DNA of 64,000 nt. Origin: Deinococcus sp. Arct2-2. GTDB taxonomy: Bacteria > Deinococcota > Deinococci > Deinococcales > Deinococcaceae. The DNA lies in NCBI RefSeq assembly GCF_004801315.1, contig NZ_SSNW01000008.1, positions 1 through 64,000 of the forward strand, given 5' to 3'. Both the position numbers and the translations under genes were made by a program. Position 1 is the stretch's first letter, and every line of letters starts with the position of its first letter. The notes beneath the pieces were generated by a model. That model did no database searches, was not told where the DNA came from, and worked only from the letters and a program-made list of their open reading frames with translations. Positions 34,504 through 43,219 of this stretch are shown piece after piece.

Positions 34504-35403
34504 CTACGTGCTGTCGGGCCTATCAATTGCCAAAAGCGGCTGCAGCTCATCCTTAGGCGTCCAGTGTTCCGGCGTGATTTGCCCACCGTAGAGCGGCAGC
34601 TCAATCGGTGCGTCGCCCGGCTGGAACTGGCTCCAGGGGCGCGTGAGGCCCCCTGTGCCGTACTGCCGAACCCGCGTCACATGTTCCATATCCAGCACGT
34701 CGGTCAGCACCGTATGGTCTGCGCCGCTGGCTGAGGCCCGCACCAAGCCTTCCGGATCGACGATCACGCTTTGACCCGTGCCCACTGGCCCCGCGCAGTT
34801 CACGCTCACCACGAACACCTGATTCACAATCGCGTTGGCACGGGCCAGCACAACTTCCTGTGCGCGGTCACACGTCGTCGTCTTCACCACATTCAGCACC
34901 ACTTCGGCCCCCATCCACGCCAGATGCCGGGCCACTTCTGGGAACCAAGCGTCGTAACAGATGGAAAACCCCGCCGTGCCGATGCCGGGCATCTCGAAGG
35001 TCACGAAGCGGTCGCCTGGATCGAATGGTTCGTAGGGCCGCCACGGAAATACTTTGCGGTAAGAGGCGGCCAGTCGGCCCTGCGGGGAAAGGGCCACAGC
35101 CGTATTGAACAATTGGCCCGCTGGCCCCCGTTCGCACACGCTGCCCGGCACCAGCCACACGCCCAAATCACCCGCCAGTTGCGCCAGAGCTTTGATGCGC
35201 GGGCCGTCTAGGGCTTCAGCGTTGGCGTTCAGTTCGTCATGGGTGGGGGCGTCTCCACACAGGTGCAGTTCCGGGTACACCAGCAGTCGGGTCTGCGGAA
35301 AAGACCTGGCCAACGTGGCCACCGATTCGCCAAACCGCTGCACAGGCTCGGTGAGCAGCCTCGGTGAATCCTGTACGACGGCGATGGGCAGCACTCTGGA
35401 CAT
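34504..35403 (-). CDS. Carbon-nitrogen (nitrilase-superfamily) hydrolase
   Basis: A 299-residue cytoplasmic hydrolase with the catalytic triad E45 (YPELHL), K117 (YRKVFPW) and C149 (SICYDAWFPE). Such enzymes cut amides, nitriles or carbamoyl groups. The branch is not one of the well-known nitrilases and the substrate cannot be read. The gene is last in the minus-strand catabolic operon, 3 bases after the HisD-like gene, which suggests that the imported compound or an intermediate contains an amide or nitrile nitrogen. Confidence 0.85.
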   Translation of the reverse strand: MSRVLPIAVVQDSPRLLTEPVQRFGESVATLARSFPQTRLLVYPELHLCGDAPTHDELNANAEALDGPRIKALAQLAGDLGVWLVPGSVCERGPAGQLFNTAVALSPQGRLAASYRKVFPWRPYEPFDPGDRFVTFEMPGIGTAGFSICYDAWFPEVARHLAWMGAEVVLNVVKTTTCDRAQEVVLARANAIVNQVFVVSVNCAGPVGTGQSVIVDPEGLVRASASGADHTVLTDVLDMEHVTRVRQYGTGGLTRPWSQFQPGDAPIELPLYGGQITPEHWTPKDELQPLLAIDRPDST

Positions 35404-35406
35404 GCT

Positions 35407-36675
35407 TCAACGAATCCGCAGGCGCATGGAATCGGCGTGACCGATCATACCTTCGGTGTCGGCCATGTGGATGAAAGGCGGGGCGACGGTGTGATTGGCC
35501 GCGTCGCTGACCCGCTGCCAAGTCACAGTCTTGATGAATTTGCCCACCCACAGCCCCCCGGTGTAGCGTGCGGCGCGGCTGGTGGGTAGTACATGGTTGG
35601 TACCGATGCCCTTGTCGCCATACGCGACGGTGGCGTTCTGGCCCAAAAACAAGGAGCCATAATTGGTCAGCCGCTGCAAATACCAGTTGGGGTCACGGGT
35701 CATGACTTCCAGATGCTCGGACGCCACCTGATCCGACACCTTCAGCATCTCGGCGTCGTCGGCCACCAGCAGAATTTCGCCGTAGTCGCGCCAAGATTGC
35801 CCCGCAGCGTCGGCGGTGGGCAACGTCGCCAGTTGGCGCTCTATTTCCTTGGTCACAGCCTCGGCTATGTCGCGCGACGACGTGATCAGCACCGATTGCG
35901 AGTTGGTACCGTGTTCAGCCTGTGCCAGCAGATCGGCGGCCACCTTTTCGGGATCAGCGGTTTCATCGGCCAAAATACAGATTTCGGTGGGGCCAGCCAG
36001 CAGGTCTATGCCCACCACGCCGAAGAGTTGGCGCTTGGCCTCGGCCACATACGCATTGCCCGCCCCCACGATCATGTCTACAGCGTCCAGAGGCGGCGCG
36101 CCATCCAGCCCAAAGGCCATCGCCGCCATCGCCTGCGCCCCACCAATCGCGTAGATCTCATCGGCCCCGCTCTTCACCATGCCGTACAGTTGCAACGCGT
36201 TGACCTTGCCCGTACCGCGCTGAATCGGCGCACAGGCCACGATCCGCTGCACGCCCGCCACTTTCGGCACGCCAATGGTCATGACCGCCGATGCCAGAAT
36301 CGGATACCGCCCGCCGGGGATGTACGATCCCACCGCGTTGACTGGAATCTGCTTTTGTCCGATGGTCACGCCGGGCAGCGTTTCTTCTTCAAAATCGGTG
36401 AGGGTGCGGCGCTGCAACTCGGCAAAATGCTTGACCTGCGCGATGCTGAAGTCGATGGCGCGGGCCACGTCCTCGTTGATGCCGCTCAGTTGCGCCTGAA
36501 TGTCAGCTTCAGACAGCCGGAAGTCTGCGGGCGCAAAACCGTCGAACTTTTCGCTGTATCGTCGAACGGCGTCCACGCCTTCCTTCTCCACATCCAAGAT
36601 GATCTGGGAAACGGTGTCGCGGATTTCTTGATTGACGGCGGCGGCTTGCGGCGGGGCTTTTTTGAAGTATTCCAT
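35407..36675 (-). CDS. HisD-family (histidinol-dehydrogenase-like) dehydrogenase, copy 1
   Basis: A 422-residue NAD- and zinc-dependent dehydrogenase of the HisD fold, which in the family oxidises an alcohol through the aldehyde to an acid. Landmarks are [58 protein letters not shown] (metal ligands), SEHLEVM (catalytic E-H) and [18 protein letters not shown]. No other histidine-biosynthesis gene is near, and the [16 protein letters not shown] end is closer to HpsN-type sulfopropanediol dehydrogenases than to true HisD. AGGAG precedes the ATG. It follows the four SnoaL-like genes and shares the locus with a second copy at 47672. Confidence 0.85.
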   Translation of the reverse strand: MEYFKKAPPQAAAVNQEIRDTVSQIILDVEKEGVDAVRRYSEKFDGFAPADFRLSEADIQAQLSGINEDVARAIDFSIAQVKHFAELQRRTLTDFEEETLPGVTIGQKQIPVNAVGSYIPGGRYPILASAVMTIGVPKVAGVQRIVACAPIQRGTGKVNALQLYGMVKSGADEIYAIGGAQAMAAMAFGLDGAPPLDAVDMIVGAGNAYVAEAKRQLFGVVGIDLLAGPTEICILADETADPEKVAADLLAQAEHGTNSQSVLITSSRDIAEAVTKEIERQLATLPTADAAGQSWRDYGEILLVADDAEMLKVSDQVASEHLEVMTRDPNWYLQRLTNYGSLFLGQNATVAYGDKGIGTNHVLPTSRAARYTGGLWVGKFIKTVTWQRVSDAANHTVAPPFIHMADTEGMIGHADSMRLRIR

Positions 36676-36756
36676 GTGAACTCCTGAAAGGGGCGGGGAA
36701 GGTCTAAGGGTCTAGGGTCAAAGGAAGTGTGGTGGACTGCCGCTTACTGCGGCTCA

Positions 36757-37839
36757 TTACTGAGGCCAGTGCAACTGCTTGAGGAGGGCGAATTCGTTCC
36801 AGACCATGTATTCGCGCACGATTTTGCCGCGCTGCACCTCAAAGTGGCTGATGCCTAACACGCGCACGCGCTTTCCGGTGGGCACTCCGTAGCTGCTCGG
36901 CCCATCGTGTGTGCCCTGAAATGTCCAGCGGGCCGCGATTTGGTAGCCCTGCGCCTCGCTGCCGATCCAGTCCACATGCTCAAGCTGAATGGCGGCGTCC
37001 GAAAAGGCGGCCAACAGGTGCAAGATGTAGGCCGTCAGGTCACCGTTTCCCTCTAGGCGGCGGTTTCCCGGCACCCAGATCACCGCGTCCGGCGCGTAAT
37101 ACTCAGCGATAAAATTCAGCATCCGGGCATTCCAGATCAGCGCGTACAGCAGTCCCGGCAACTCGGCAGGGTTGGTGGGGTCTCCGTCCAGCGAGATCGG
37201 CGGGTGCAGTTGCCCCTTGCTGCGCGGCACTTCGCCGGAGCCGGAAGCGTAGGGGCGTGCGCCGCTGTCGGCCTCAGCCTGAGCCAGTGTTTTCGCCAAC
37301 GCCACTTCATCCAGCCCCAGTTGCCGAATCAGCGCGGTCTCGTCCTGCACGCTCCATTCTTCGACAATGCGGCCCTTGATGACGATGCAGTGGGCGATTT
37401 CGCGCCGCTGAATCCGCGCTCCGGTCGGCGGGCCGTACACGCTGTGGCCGGTGTTGTGGCCGCTCCACGTGACCCGGTGCGACGTATGAAAGCCGTTCAC
37501 GTCGTTGCCGCTCCAGATCACCTCGTCGCCGTACAAGCGCAAGTCCGGATAAGCCGCCAGCGTCCGCAGGGTTCCCGTCACCATCTGATCACGTCCGTAC
37601 AGCTCGGCGTCGGTCAGGTGAACAGCGGCATTGTGAGCGTAGTGCGTGTAAATCAGCCCGATGGCTTTCTCTTCCCAGATTTTGTGCGTGCAGCTGATGA
37701 TGTACTGCACGATGTCGGCGTCGTCAGCGTCGAAACCCTGCATGCTGGGGCGGCGCGCGTCAGGCTGCGCCAGAAACTCGCTGATGTCGCGCCGATTCAG
37801 GCCGAGTGCCTCCGGGTTAGCGGCTGGCTCAGAGGGCAT
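36757..37839 (-). CDS. Two-domain SnoaL/NTF2-like protein, paralogue A
   Basis: Fourth and most divergent of the four tandem paralogues, 360 residues from ATG 37839 (MPSEPAANPEAL), after GAAGG; a GTG three codons upstream is also possible. Each half is an NTF2-like cone: the first holds THKIWEEKAIGLIYTHYAHN and GPPTGARI, the second LLYALIWNARMLNFIAEYYA, YGVPTGKRVRVLGISH and a closing WNEFALLKQLH. SnoaL-fold proteins include cyclases, isomerases and dehydratases without cofactors. It lacks the YGHGDYENFVITLMACFPDL block shared by the other three, so it may bind a different ligand or serve as a partner. It overlaps the end of paralogue B. Confidence 0.8.
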   Translation of the reverse strand: MPSEPAANPEALGLNRRDISEFLAQPDARRPSMQGFDADDADIVQYIISCTHKIWEEKAIGLIYTHYAHNAAVHLTDAELYGRDQMVTGTLRTLAAYPDLRLYGDEVIWSGNDVNGFHTSHRVTWSGHNTGHSVYGPPTGARIQRREIAHCIVIKGRIVEEWSVQDETALIRQLGLDEVALAKTLAQAEADSGARPYASGSGEVPRSKGQLHPPISLDGDPTNPAELPGLLYALIWNARMLNFIAEYYAPDAVIWVPGNRRLEGNGDLTAYILHLLAAFSDAAIQLEHVDWIGSEAQGYQIAARWTFQGTHDGPSSYGVPTGKRVRVLGISHFEVQRGKIVREYMVWNEFALLKQLHWPQ

Positions 37840-38917
37840 GGCCTTCACCGATTTGCCCGTGCAGTTGCTTCAGCAGTTCAAATTCGTTGAACACCGTCCA
37901 TTCCCCCACGATTTTGCCGCCCTGAACGGTGTGATGGCTGATCATAATCATTGAAATGCGCCGCCCAGTGGGTGCGCCGTATGGCCCGTAGCCCTCGTGC
38001 GTGCCCTGAACAGTGCAGCGGGTCGCCACCCGGAACCCGCGCCGCTCGTCGCCCAACACGCATTGATGGTCAATGTTGAGGGCCAGATCAGGAAAGCAGG
38101 CCATCAGTGTGATGACGAAGTTTTCGTAGTCGCCATGTCCGTACAACTTGCGGGCGTCTGGCACGAAGGCCACATGGTTCGGCGCGTAATGTTCGCGCAC
38201 CATGTTGATCAGTCGGGCATTCCACATGTTCTGCAAGATGGCGGCGATGAAGGCCTGCGGATTGTCGTTGGCGTCTGGAACGGTCAAAAACGTCGGGTAC
38301 TGCTGGCCCGTGGGCAGACGGTCCAGCTCGCCGTGCGTATGTGTCGTGGCGGGCAGCACAGCCCGTTTTGCCAGCGCCACCGGGTCGTATCCCATCTGCC
38401 GCAGAATGGTCACGCCGTCGTGGGTCAGCCACTCTTCTACGATCAGGTTGCGGCGGATCAAGCAATCGGCGATGCCCCAATAAAAGATTTTGCGGCCTGT
38501 GGGCGGGCCATATTCGGTGTAGCCCGTGTGGGTGGCAGTGTTGACGTGGCGGTGAGAGCTGTAATACCCCTCGTCTTCGTTGCCGCCCCAGATCACATCG
38601 TCGGCGTAAGCCCGCAAATCGCCCCAGATCGCCTGATTTTGCAGGGTATTTCTGACCACCGTTTCGCGCCCGTAGATGGTGCCGCCGCTCGGCAGATGCA
38701 CCAGCGCGTTGTGCGCGTAGTGCGTGTAGATCAGGCCTACCGCTTTTTCTTCCCAGATTTTGTGGGTGCAGCGCACGATGTAATCCACGATGTCTACGTA
38801 ATCGGCGTCGAAGCCCTGTAGCGGCTGACGGCGGCCAGTATTCGCGGCCTGTACGAACTCGGCGTAATCGGGCCGATCTGCAAAATCGAAGACGGGAAGG
38901 GGAAGATCATTTGACAC
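37829..38917 (-). CDS. Two-domain SnoaL/NTF2-like protein, paralogue B
   Basis: A 362-residue protein starting at GTG (MSNDLPLPVFDFADRPDY), 3 bases after paralogue C. The first NTF2-like half has VRCTHKIWEEKAVGLIYTHY, YADDVIWGGNEDEGYYSSHR and GPPTGRKIFYWGIADC. A linker with THTHGELDRLPTGQQYPTF leads to the second half, with NMWNARLINMVREHYAP and YGHGDYENFVITLMACFPDL. Histidines and acidic residues repeat in both cones and could line a pocket. It is closest to paralogues C and D, sharing long identical runs in the second half. No signal peptide; cytoplasmic. Confidence 0.82.
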   Translation of the reverse strand: MSNDLPLPVFDFADRPDYAEFVQAANTGRRQPLQGFDADYVDIVDYIVRCTHKIWEEKAVGLIYTHYAHNALVHLPSGGTIYGRETVVRNTLQNQAIWGDLRAYADDVIWGGNEDEGYYSSHRHVNTATHTGYTEYGPPTGRKIFYWGIADCLIRRNLIVEEWLTHDGVTILRQMGYDPVALAKRAVLPATTHTHGELDRLPTGQQYPTFLTVPDANDNPQAFIAAILQNMWNARLINMVREHYAPNHVAFVPDARKLYGHGDYENFVITLMACFPDLALNIDHQCVLGDERRGFRVATRCTVQGTHEGYGPYGAPTGRRISMIMISHHTVQGGKIVGEWTVFNEFELLKQLHGQIGEGHAL

Positions 38918-38920
38918 GGT

Positions 38921-39997
38921 TCAAGCCTCCAAGTGGCCGTACAACTGTTTCAGCAGTTCAAATTCATCGAACACCGTCCATTCGCGAGTGATCTTGCCGC
39001 CCTGAATGGTGTGGTGGCTCATGCCGATCAGCACAAAGTGCCGTCCGGTGGGCGAACCGTAGGGGCCATAGCCCTCATGCGTGCCTTGCAGCGTGAACCG
39101 GGTTGCCACTCGGTAACCCCGGCGCTCGTCGCCCAACACGCACTGATGATCAATATTCAGGGCCAGATCCGGAAAGCAGGCCATCAGCGTAATCACGAAG
39201 TTCTCGTAGTCGCCGTGTCCGTACAACTTGCGGGCGTCGGGAACGAGAGCGACGTGACCGGGGGCGTAATGTTCGCGCACCATATTGATCAGGCGAGCAT
39301 TCCACATGTTCTGCAAAATGGCGGCGATGAAGGCTTGTGGGTCTTGGTTGGCGTCTGGCACCAAGACGAATGCCGGATAATTCTGGCCCGTTGGCAGGCG
39401 GTCAAGCTCGCCGTGCGTATGTGGCGTAGCAGGCAGCACTGCTTGTTTTGCCAAAGTCAGCGGGTCAAGGCCCATCTGCCGCACCTCGGCCAAGCCGTCG
39501 CCCGTGACCCATTCTTCTACGATCTTGTTCCTGCGAATCACGCAGTCGGCCACGCCCCAGCCCGCGATCAGGCGTCCGGTGGGCGGCCCGAGGGCAGTGT
39601 GTCCGGTGTGGCGGCCTACCGTATAGAGGCGATGTGAGCTGTAAAAGCCGTCTGTATCGTTGCCGCTCCAGATCACGTCGTCGGCGTAGAGGTGGCGGCC
39701 CGCCAAGCCTGCTATGCGTTGAATGGTGTTCACCACCAGCGCTTCCCGCCCGTACAGGCTCCCACCGCCGCCCGTATGAACATGAACATTGTGCGCGTAG
39801 TGCGTGTAAATCAGCCCGATGGCTTTTTCTTCCCAGATTTTGTGAGTGCAGCGCACGATGTAATCCACGATGTCGCTGTAATCGGCGTCGAAGCCCTGCA
39901 TCGGCTGGCGGCGGCCTGTATTGGCGGCGGCCACGAAGTCGGCGTAATCGGGCCGGTCTACGAAGTCGAATACCGGAAGGGAAGCGGTCTTGACCAC
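38921..39997 (-). CDS. Two-domain SnoaL/NTF2-like protein, paralogue C
   Basis: A 358-residue protein, GTG start (MVKTASLPVFDFVDRPDYAD), 3 bases after paralogue D. It has the same plan as B: two NTF2-like cones joined by a THTHGELDRLPTGQNYP linker. It differs in the first pocket (HTGGGGSLYGREALVVNTIQ and GPPTGRLIAGWGVADC) while the second domain is nearly identical to B. The stronger conservation of domain 2 suggests either a shared structural or binding role there or recent gene conversion among copies. Confidence 0.82.
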   Translation of the reverse strand: MVKTASLPVFDFVDRPDYADFVAAANTGRRQPMQGFDADYSDIVDYIVRCTHKIWEEKAIGLIYTHYAHNVHVHTGGGGSLYGREALVVNTIQRIAGLAGRHLYADDVIWSGNDTDGFYSSHRLYTVGRHTGHTALGPPTGRLIAGWGVADCVIRRNKIVEEWVTGDGLAEVRQMGLDPLTLAKQAVLPATPHTHGELDRLPTGQNYPAFVLVPDANQDPQAFIAAILQNMWNARLINMVREHYAPGHVALVPDARKLYGHGDYENFVITLMACFPDLALNIDHQCVLGDERRGYRVATRFTLQGTHEGYGPYGSPTGRHFVLIGMSHHTIQGGKITREWTVFDEFELLKQLYGHLEA

Positions 39998-40000
39998 GCC

Positions 40001-41092
40001 TCAGCCTTCCAGTTGGCCGTGCAGTTGCTTCAGTAGCGCAAACTCATCGAAAATCGTCCACTCCTGAGCGATCTTGCCGCCCCGGATGACGTGGTGGCTG
40101 ATGACGATCAGGAAAATGCGCCGCCCGGTGGGTGCGCCGTATGGCCCGTAGCCCTCGTGCGTGCCCTGGAAAGTGCAGCGCGTCGCCACCCGGAAGCCGC
40201 GCCGCTCGTCGCCCTGCACGCACTGATGGTCAATGTTGACGGCCAGATCGGGAAAGCAGGCCATCAGCGTAATCACGAAGTTCTCGTAGTCGCCGTGCCC
40301 GTACAGCTTGCGCGAATCGGGAACGAAAGCGACGTGACCGGGGCTGTAATGCTCGCGCACCATATTGATCAGTCGGGCATTCCACATGTTGTGCAAGATG
40401 GCGGCGACGAAGGCTTGCGGGTCTTGGGTAGCGTCTGGAAGGGCCAAAAACGTCGGATAATTTTGTCCAGTCGGCAAGCGGTCAAGCTCTCCGTGCGTGT
40501 GGGGCTTGTTCGGCAATATCGCCCGCTTTGCCAATGCCACCGGGTCAAAACCCATCTGCCGCACTTCGGTCAGGGTGTCGGACGCCAGCCACTCCTCCAC
40601 AATTCGGTTTTCCCGAATGAAGCAGTCGGCAATGCCCCAACGGTGAATCCTGCGGCCACTGGGTGGGCCGTATTCGCTGTAGCCGGTGTGGGTGCCTGTA
40701 CTGGAGACGCGGTGGGAGCTATAAAACCCGTCGAGTTCGTTGCCGCTCCAAATCACGTCGTCGGCGTAGGCGCGGCGCTCGGCGTACAGGGCGATGCGCT
40801 GGAGGGTATTGGTGACCATCGCTTCCCGCCCGTACATGATGCCGCTGGAATAGTGCACCAGCACGTTGTGGGCGTAGTGCGTGTAGATCAGGCCCACCGC
40901 TTTTTCTTCCCAGATTTTGTGGGTACAGCGCACGATGTAATCCACGATGTCGGAGTAATCGGCGTCGAACCCCGCCAGCGGTTGCCGTCTGCCGGTGTTG
41001 GCCGCCAGCACAAATTCGGAATAGTCGGGCCGGTTCGCGAAATCGAAGACAGGCAAAGTGGGGGCCGAGATGAGGGGAGCGGTGTCTTCCAT
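40001..41092 (-). CDS. Two-domain SnoaL/NTF2-like protein, paralogue D
   Basis: First of the four tandem paralogues. I start it at ATG 41092 (MEDTAPLISAPTLPVFDF) after AAGGAAGG, giving 363 residues; the open frame reaches further but that extension is Arg/Pro-rich and unlikely. Both NTF2-like cones are present: YIVRCTHKIWEEKAVGLIYT, GPPSGRRIHRWGIADC, then NMWNARLINMVREHYSPG and GAPTGRRIFLIVISHH. It lies 127 bases after the second permease gene, the largest gap within this operon apart from the hairpin gap. Function is unknown. Confidence 0.82.
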   Translation of the reverse strand: MEDTAPLISAPTLPVFDFANRPDYSEFVLAANTGRRQPLAGFDADYSDIVDYIVRCTHKIWEEKAVGLIYTHYAHNVLVHYSSGIMYGREAMVTNTLQRIALYAERRAYADDVIWSGNELDGFYSSHRVSSTGTHTGYSEYGPPSGRRIHRWGIADCFIRENRIVEEWLASDTLTEVRQMGFDPVALAKRAILPNKPHTHGELDRLPTGQNYPTFLALPDATQDPQAFVAAILHNMWNARLINMVREHYSPGHVAFVPDSRKLYGHGDYENFVITLMACFPDLAVNIDHQCVQGDERRGFRVATRCTFQGTHEGYGPYGAPTGRRIFLIVISHHVIRGGKIAQEWTIFDEFALLKQLHGQLEG

Positions 41093-41219
41093 GACCTTCC
41101 TTTTGCGCGGCGTGTTGGCCTTGCGCGGCTCTGTTGCGGGCAGGCCTGAAACTGGCCGATCTGAAGCGGTTTGGCGGGGCATCCGTATGGGCCGAGCTTT
41201 TTGGGTCACGCGCTGGGCC

Positions 41220-42086
41220 TCACTTGACGGCCCCTACCGTAATGCCTTCTACGAAGTATTTGCGGATAAACAGCGACATCACCAAAATGGGCACCATCAC
41301 GATGATTCCGGCGGCGGAGACCTGCTCCCAGACCGGCCCACGCGGCCCAGAAATGGTTTGAATGGCAATCGGGAGCGTCAACGAATCGGATTTGGTCAGG
41401 ATCAGGGCAAAAAAGTACTCGTTCCAAGCCGAGATGAAGGCGAACACGCCCGCCACTATCAGGCCCGGCATCACCAGCGGGAGCGTTACGTAGCGCAGAG
41501 TTTGCAGTTCGTTGCAGCCGTCTATGAACGCCGCTTCCTCTACCTCTACAGGCAAAGAATCGAAAAAACCGCGCAGCATCCAAATGGCGTAAGGCAGCGT
41601 GAACGACAGGTACACGATGACCAGCGCAATCGGCGTATCGATCAGGCCGAGCGTGCGGAACAGGTTGAAAAAGGGAATGGCGACCACCACTGCGGGAACG
41701 AACTGGGTGATCAGGATCAGCAGGAACAGCGAGTCGCGGCCCTTGAAGCGGTGCCGAGACAGCACGTAGGACGCGGCGGCCCCCAGCGGAATAGTGATTG
41801 CCACCGTCAGGAACGACACCAGCACACTGATCCACGTATGCGAGCCGAGCAGGGTAGGGCTGGCAAATACGGCGCGGAAATTGTCGAGGGTCGGTTGGAA
41901 AAACAGCCGGGACGAGTACACGTCGATTTCGTTTTTGAAGGCCGCCAAGATCATCCAGACCAGCGGAAACATGACGAAAAAAATGACGACGAGGGTGGCG
42001 ATAATGTCCACGCCCTGACCCAACCGTTTGCGCGCCAGAGGACTGAGGCCCCGTGGAGATGAACTACGATTCACAGAACTTTGCAT
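41220..42086 (-). CDS. Carbohydrate-type ABC transporter permease 2 (MalG/CUT1 class)
   Basis: A 288-residue inner-membrane permease starting at ATG 42086, which overlaps the upstream stop as TGATG. It has an N-terminal membrane helix (IIATLVVIFFVMFPLVWMIL), the EAA loop VEEAAFIDGCNELQTLRYVT LPL region, and about six segments. CUT1 permeases of this type pair with a MalF-like partner. No ATP-binding gene is in the locus, so a shared ATPase encoded elsewhere must energise it, as is usual for CUT1 systems. Confidence 0.88.
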   Translation of the reverse strand: MQSSVNRSSSPRGLSPLARKRLGQGVDIIATLVVIFFVMFPLVWMILAAFKNEIDVYSSRLFFQPTLDNFRAVFASPTLLGSHTWISVLVSFLTVAITIPLGAAASYVLSRHRFKGRDSLFLLILITQFVPAVVVAIPFFNLFRTLGLIDTPIALVIVYLSFTLPYAIWMLRGFFDSLPVEVEEAAFIDGCNELQTLRYVTLPLVMPGLIVAGVFAFISAWNEYFFALILTKSDSLTLPIAIQTISGPRGPVWEQVSAAGIIVMVPILVMSLFIRKYFVEGITVGAVK

Positions 42087-43030
42087 CAGTCCCCCTTCAT
42101 CAGCGTGCGGACATAAAACGTGGCGATGACGCCCATCAAGGCGACCAGAATGTAGGAGAGGGCCGACGCATACCCCATATCGAGGTTGCGAAAGGCCGTT
42201 TGAAACACGTGGAAATACAGCGTCTGGGTGGAGTCGCCGGGGCCGCCGCCCGTCATCACGGCCACTTGGTCGAACATCTTGAAGGCTGAGATGACCTTCA
42301 GCAGGGCCACGATATAGATCACCGGAGCCAGCAAGGGCAGGGTAATTTTGCGGAAAATGTGAAAATTGGTGGCTCCATCGACTTTGGCCGCCTCGTTGAT
42401 TTCGGGGGAAATCGATCCCAGCGCCCCGATAAACATCAGCGCGAACAGGGGTGCCCAGCCCCACACTTCTGACATGGCAATAGCGACCAGCGCACTGAAT
42501 TCGTGCCCTAGCCACACGTAGCCCTTGAGTGGGTCGAAGACGTCGCCGATCATCTTGGCGTAGACGCCGTATTCCGGATTGAGCATGAATTTCCAGCTGT
42601 ATCCTTTCAGAACGGGCGCGACTGCAAAAGGAAAGATCAGCAGGGTGCGGGCAAAGGTGTTGAGCTTGGTGGGCTTAGATAGCAGCAGCGCTATTCCTAG
42701 TCCGATCAGCAGGGTCAGTACAACCGAGATGAACATGTAGATGCCGCTGACCTTGAGGCTATTGAGGAAATTGGCGTCGGTGAAGGCGCGTGCGTAATTG
42801 TCGAACCCCACGAACGGGCCGGGCGTCGGAGAATTAATCAGCCGCCAATCGCGGAACGAGGTCACGAACGACGAGGCCAGCGGATAGAGGATGGTCGCGC
42901 CGATGACGACGAGGGCCGGAGCCAGCATGACCCACCGCAGCGAGGCGCTCTGGGGTTTCCAAGGCTTCTGAGCGGGCAGTAAAACCGACTTTTCGGTGAC
43001 AGGGTCAGCAGACGTTTGGGGAATATCCAT
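42086..43030 (-). CDS. Carbohydrate-type ABC transporter permease 1 (MalF/CUT1 class)
   Basis: A 314-residue permease from ATG 43030, after GAGGTGAG; upstream codons in the same frame are not natural. It has six or more hydrophobic segments, FRDWRLINSPTPGPFVGFDN after the first helix, and the coupling loop PEINEAAKVDGATNFHIFRK. It forms a heterodimer with the next gene. It follows the binding-protein gene after a 190-bp gap that holds a strong hairpin. Confidence 0.88.
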   Translation of the reverse strand: MDIPQTSADPVTEKSVLLPAQKPWKPQSASLRWVMLAPALVVIGATILYPLASSFVTSFRDWRLINSPTPGPFVGFDNYARAFTDANFLNSLKVSGIYMFISVVLTLLIGLGIALLLSKPTKLNTFARTLLIFPFAVAPVLKGYSWKFMLNPEYGVYAKMIGDVFDPLKGYVWLGHEFSALVAIAMSEVWGWAPLFALMFIGALGSISPEINEAAKVDGATNFHIFRKITLPLLAPVIYIVALLKVISAFKMFDQVAVMTGGGPGDSTQTLYFHVFQTAFRNLDMGYASALSYILVALMGVIATFYVRTLMKGD

Positions 43031-43172
43031 AGCGCTCACCTCAGCGAAGGGGGGGCCAGCTTTGAAGCCGAATCTGCGGATTTGAATGAATTCGGGGGCC
43101 AAAGTAGGTCTGGCCCCCTCACCGATTTACAGAACTAGACTTGTAAGGATGCCGTACTCTTTCCTACTCGCT

Positions 43173-43217
43173 CAACTCGGATTGGAAGCTGAAAGGTACG
43201 GCTTCCAATCCGAGTTG
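43173..43217. terminator. 17-bp intercistronic hairpin after the binding-protein gene
   Basis: CAACTCGGATTGGAAGC (43173-43189) pairs perfectly with 43201-43217 across an 11-base loop. It starts 2 bases after the binding-protein stop codon (minus strand) and no T-run follows. This placement fits an mRNA-stabilising or partial-termination hairpin that keeps binding-protein levels above permease levels. Confidence 0.8.
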
Positions 43218-43219
43218 TC

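Noticed and set aside
35407..36675. True histidinol dehydrogenase for histidine synthesis
   Set aside because: No his genes nearby, a paralogue in the same locus, and a C-terminus of the HpsN kind.
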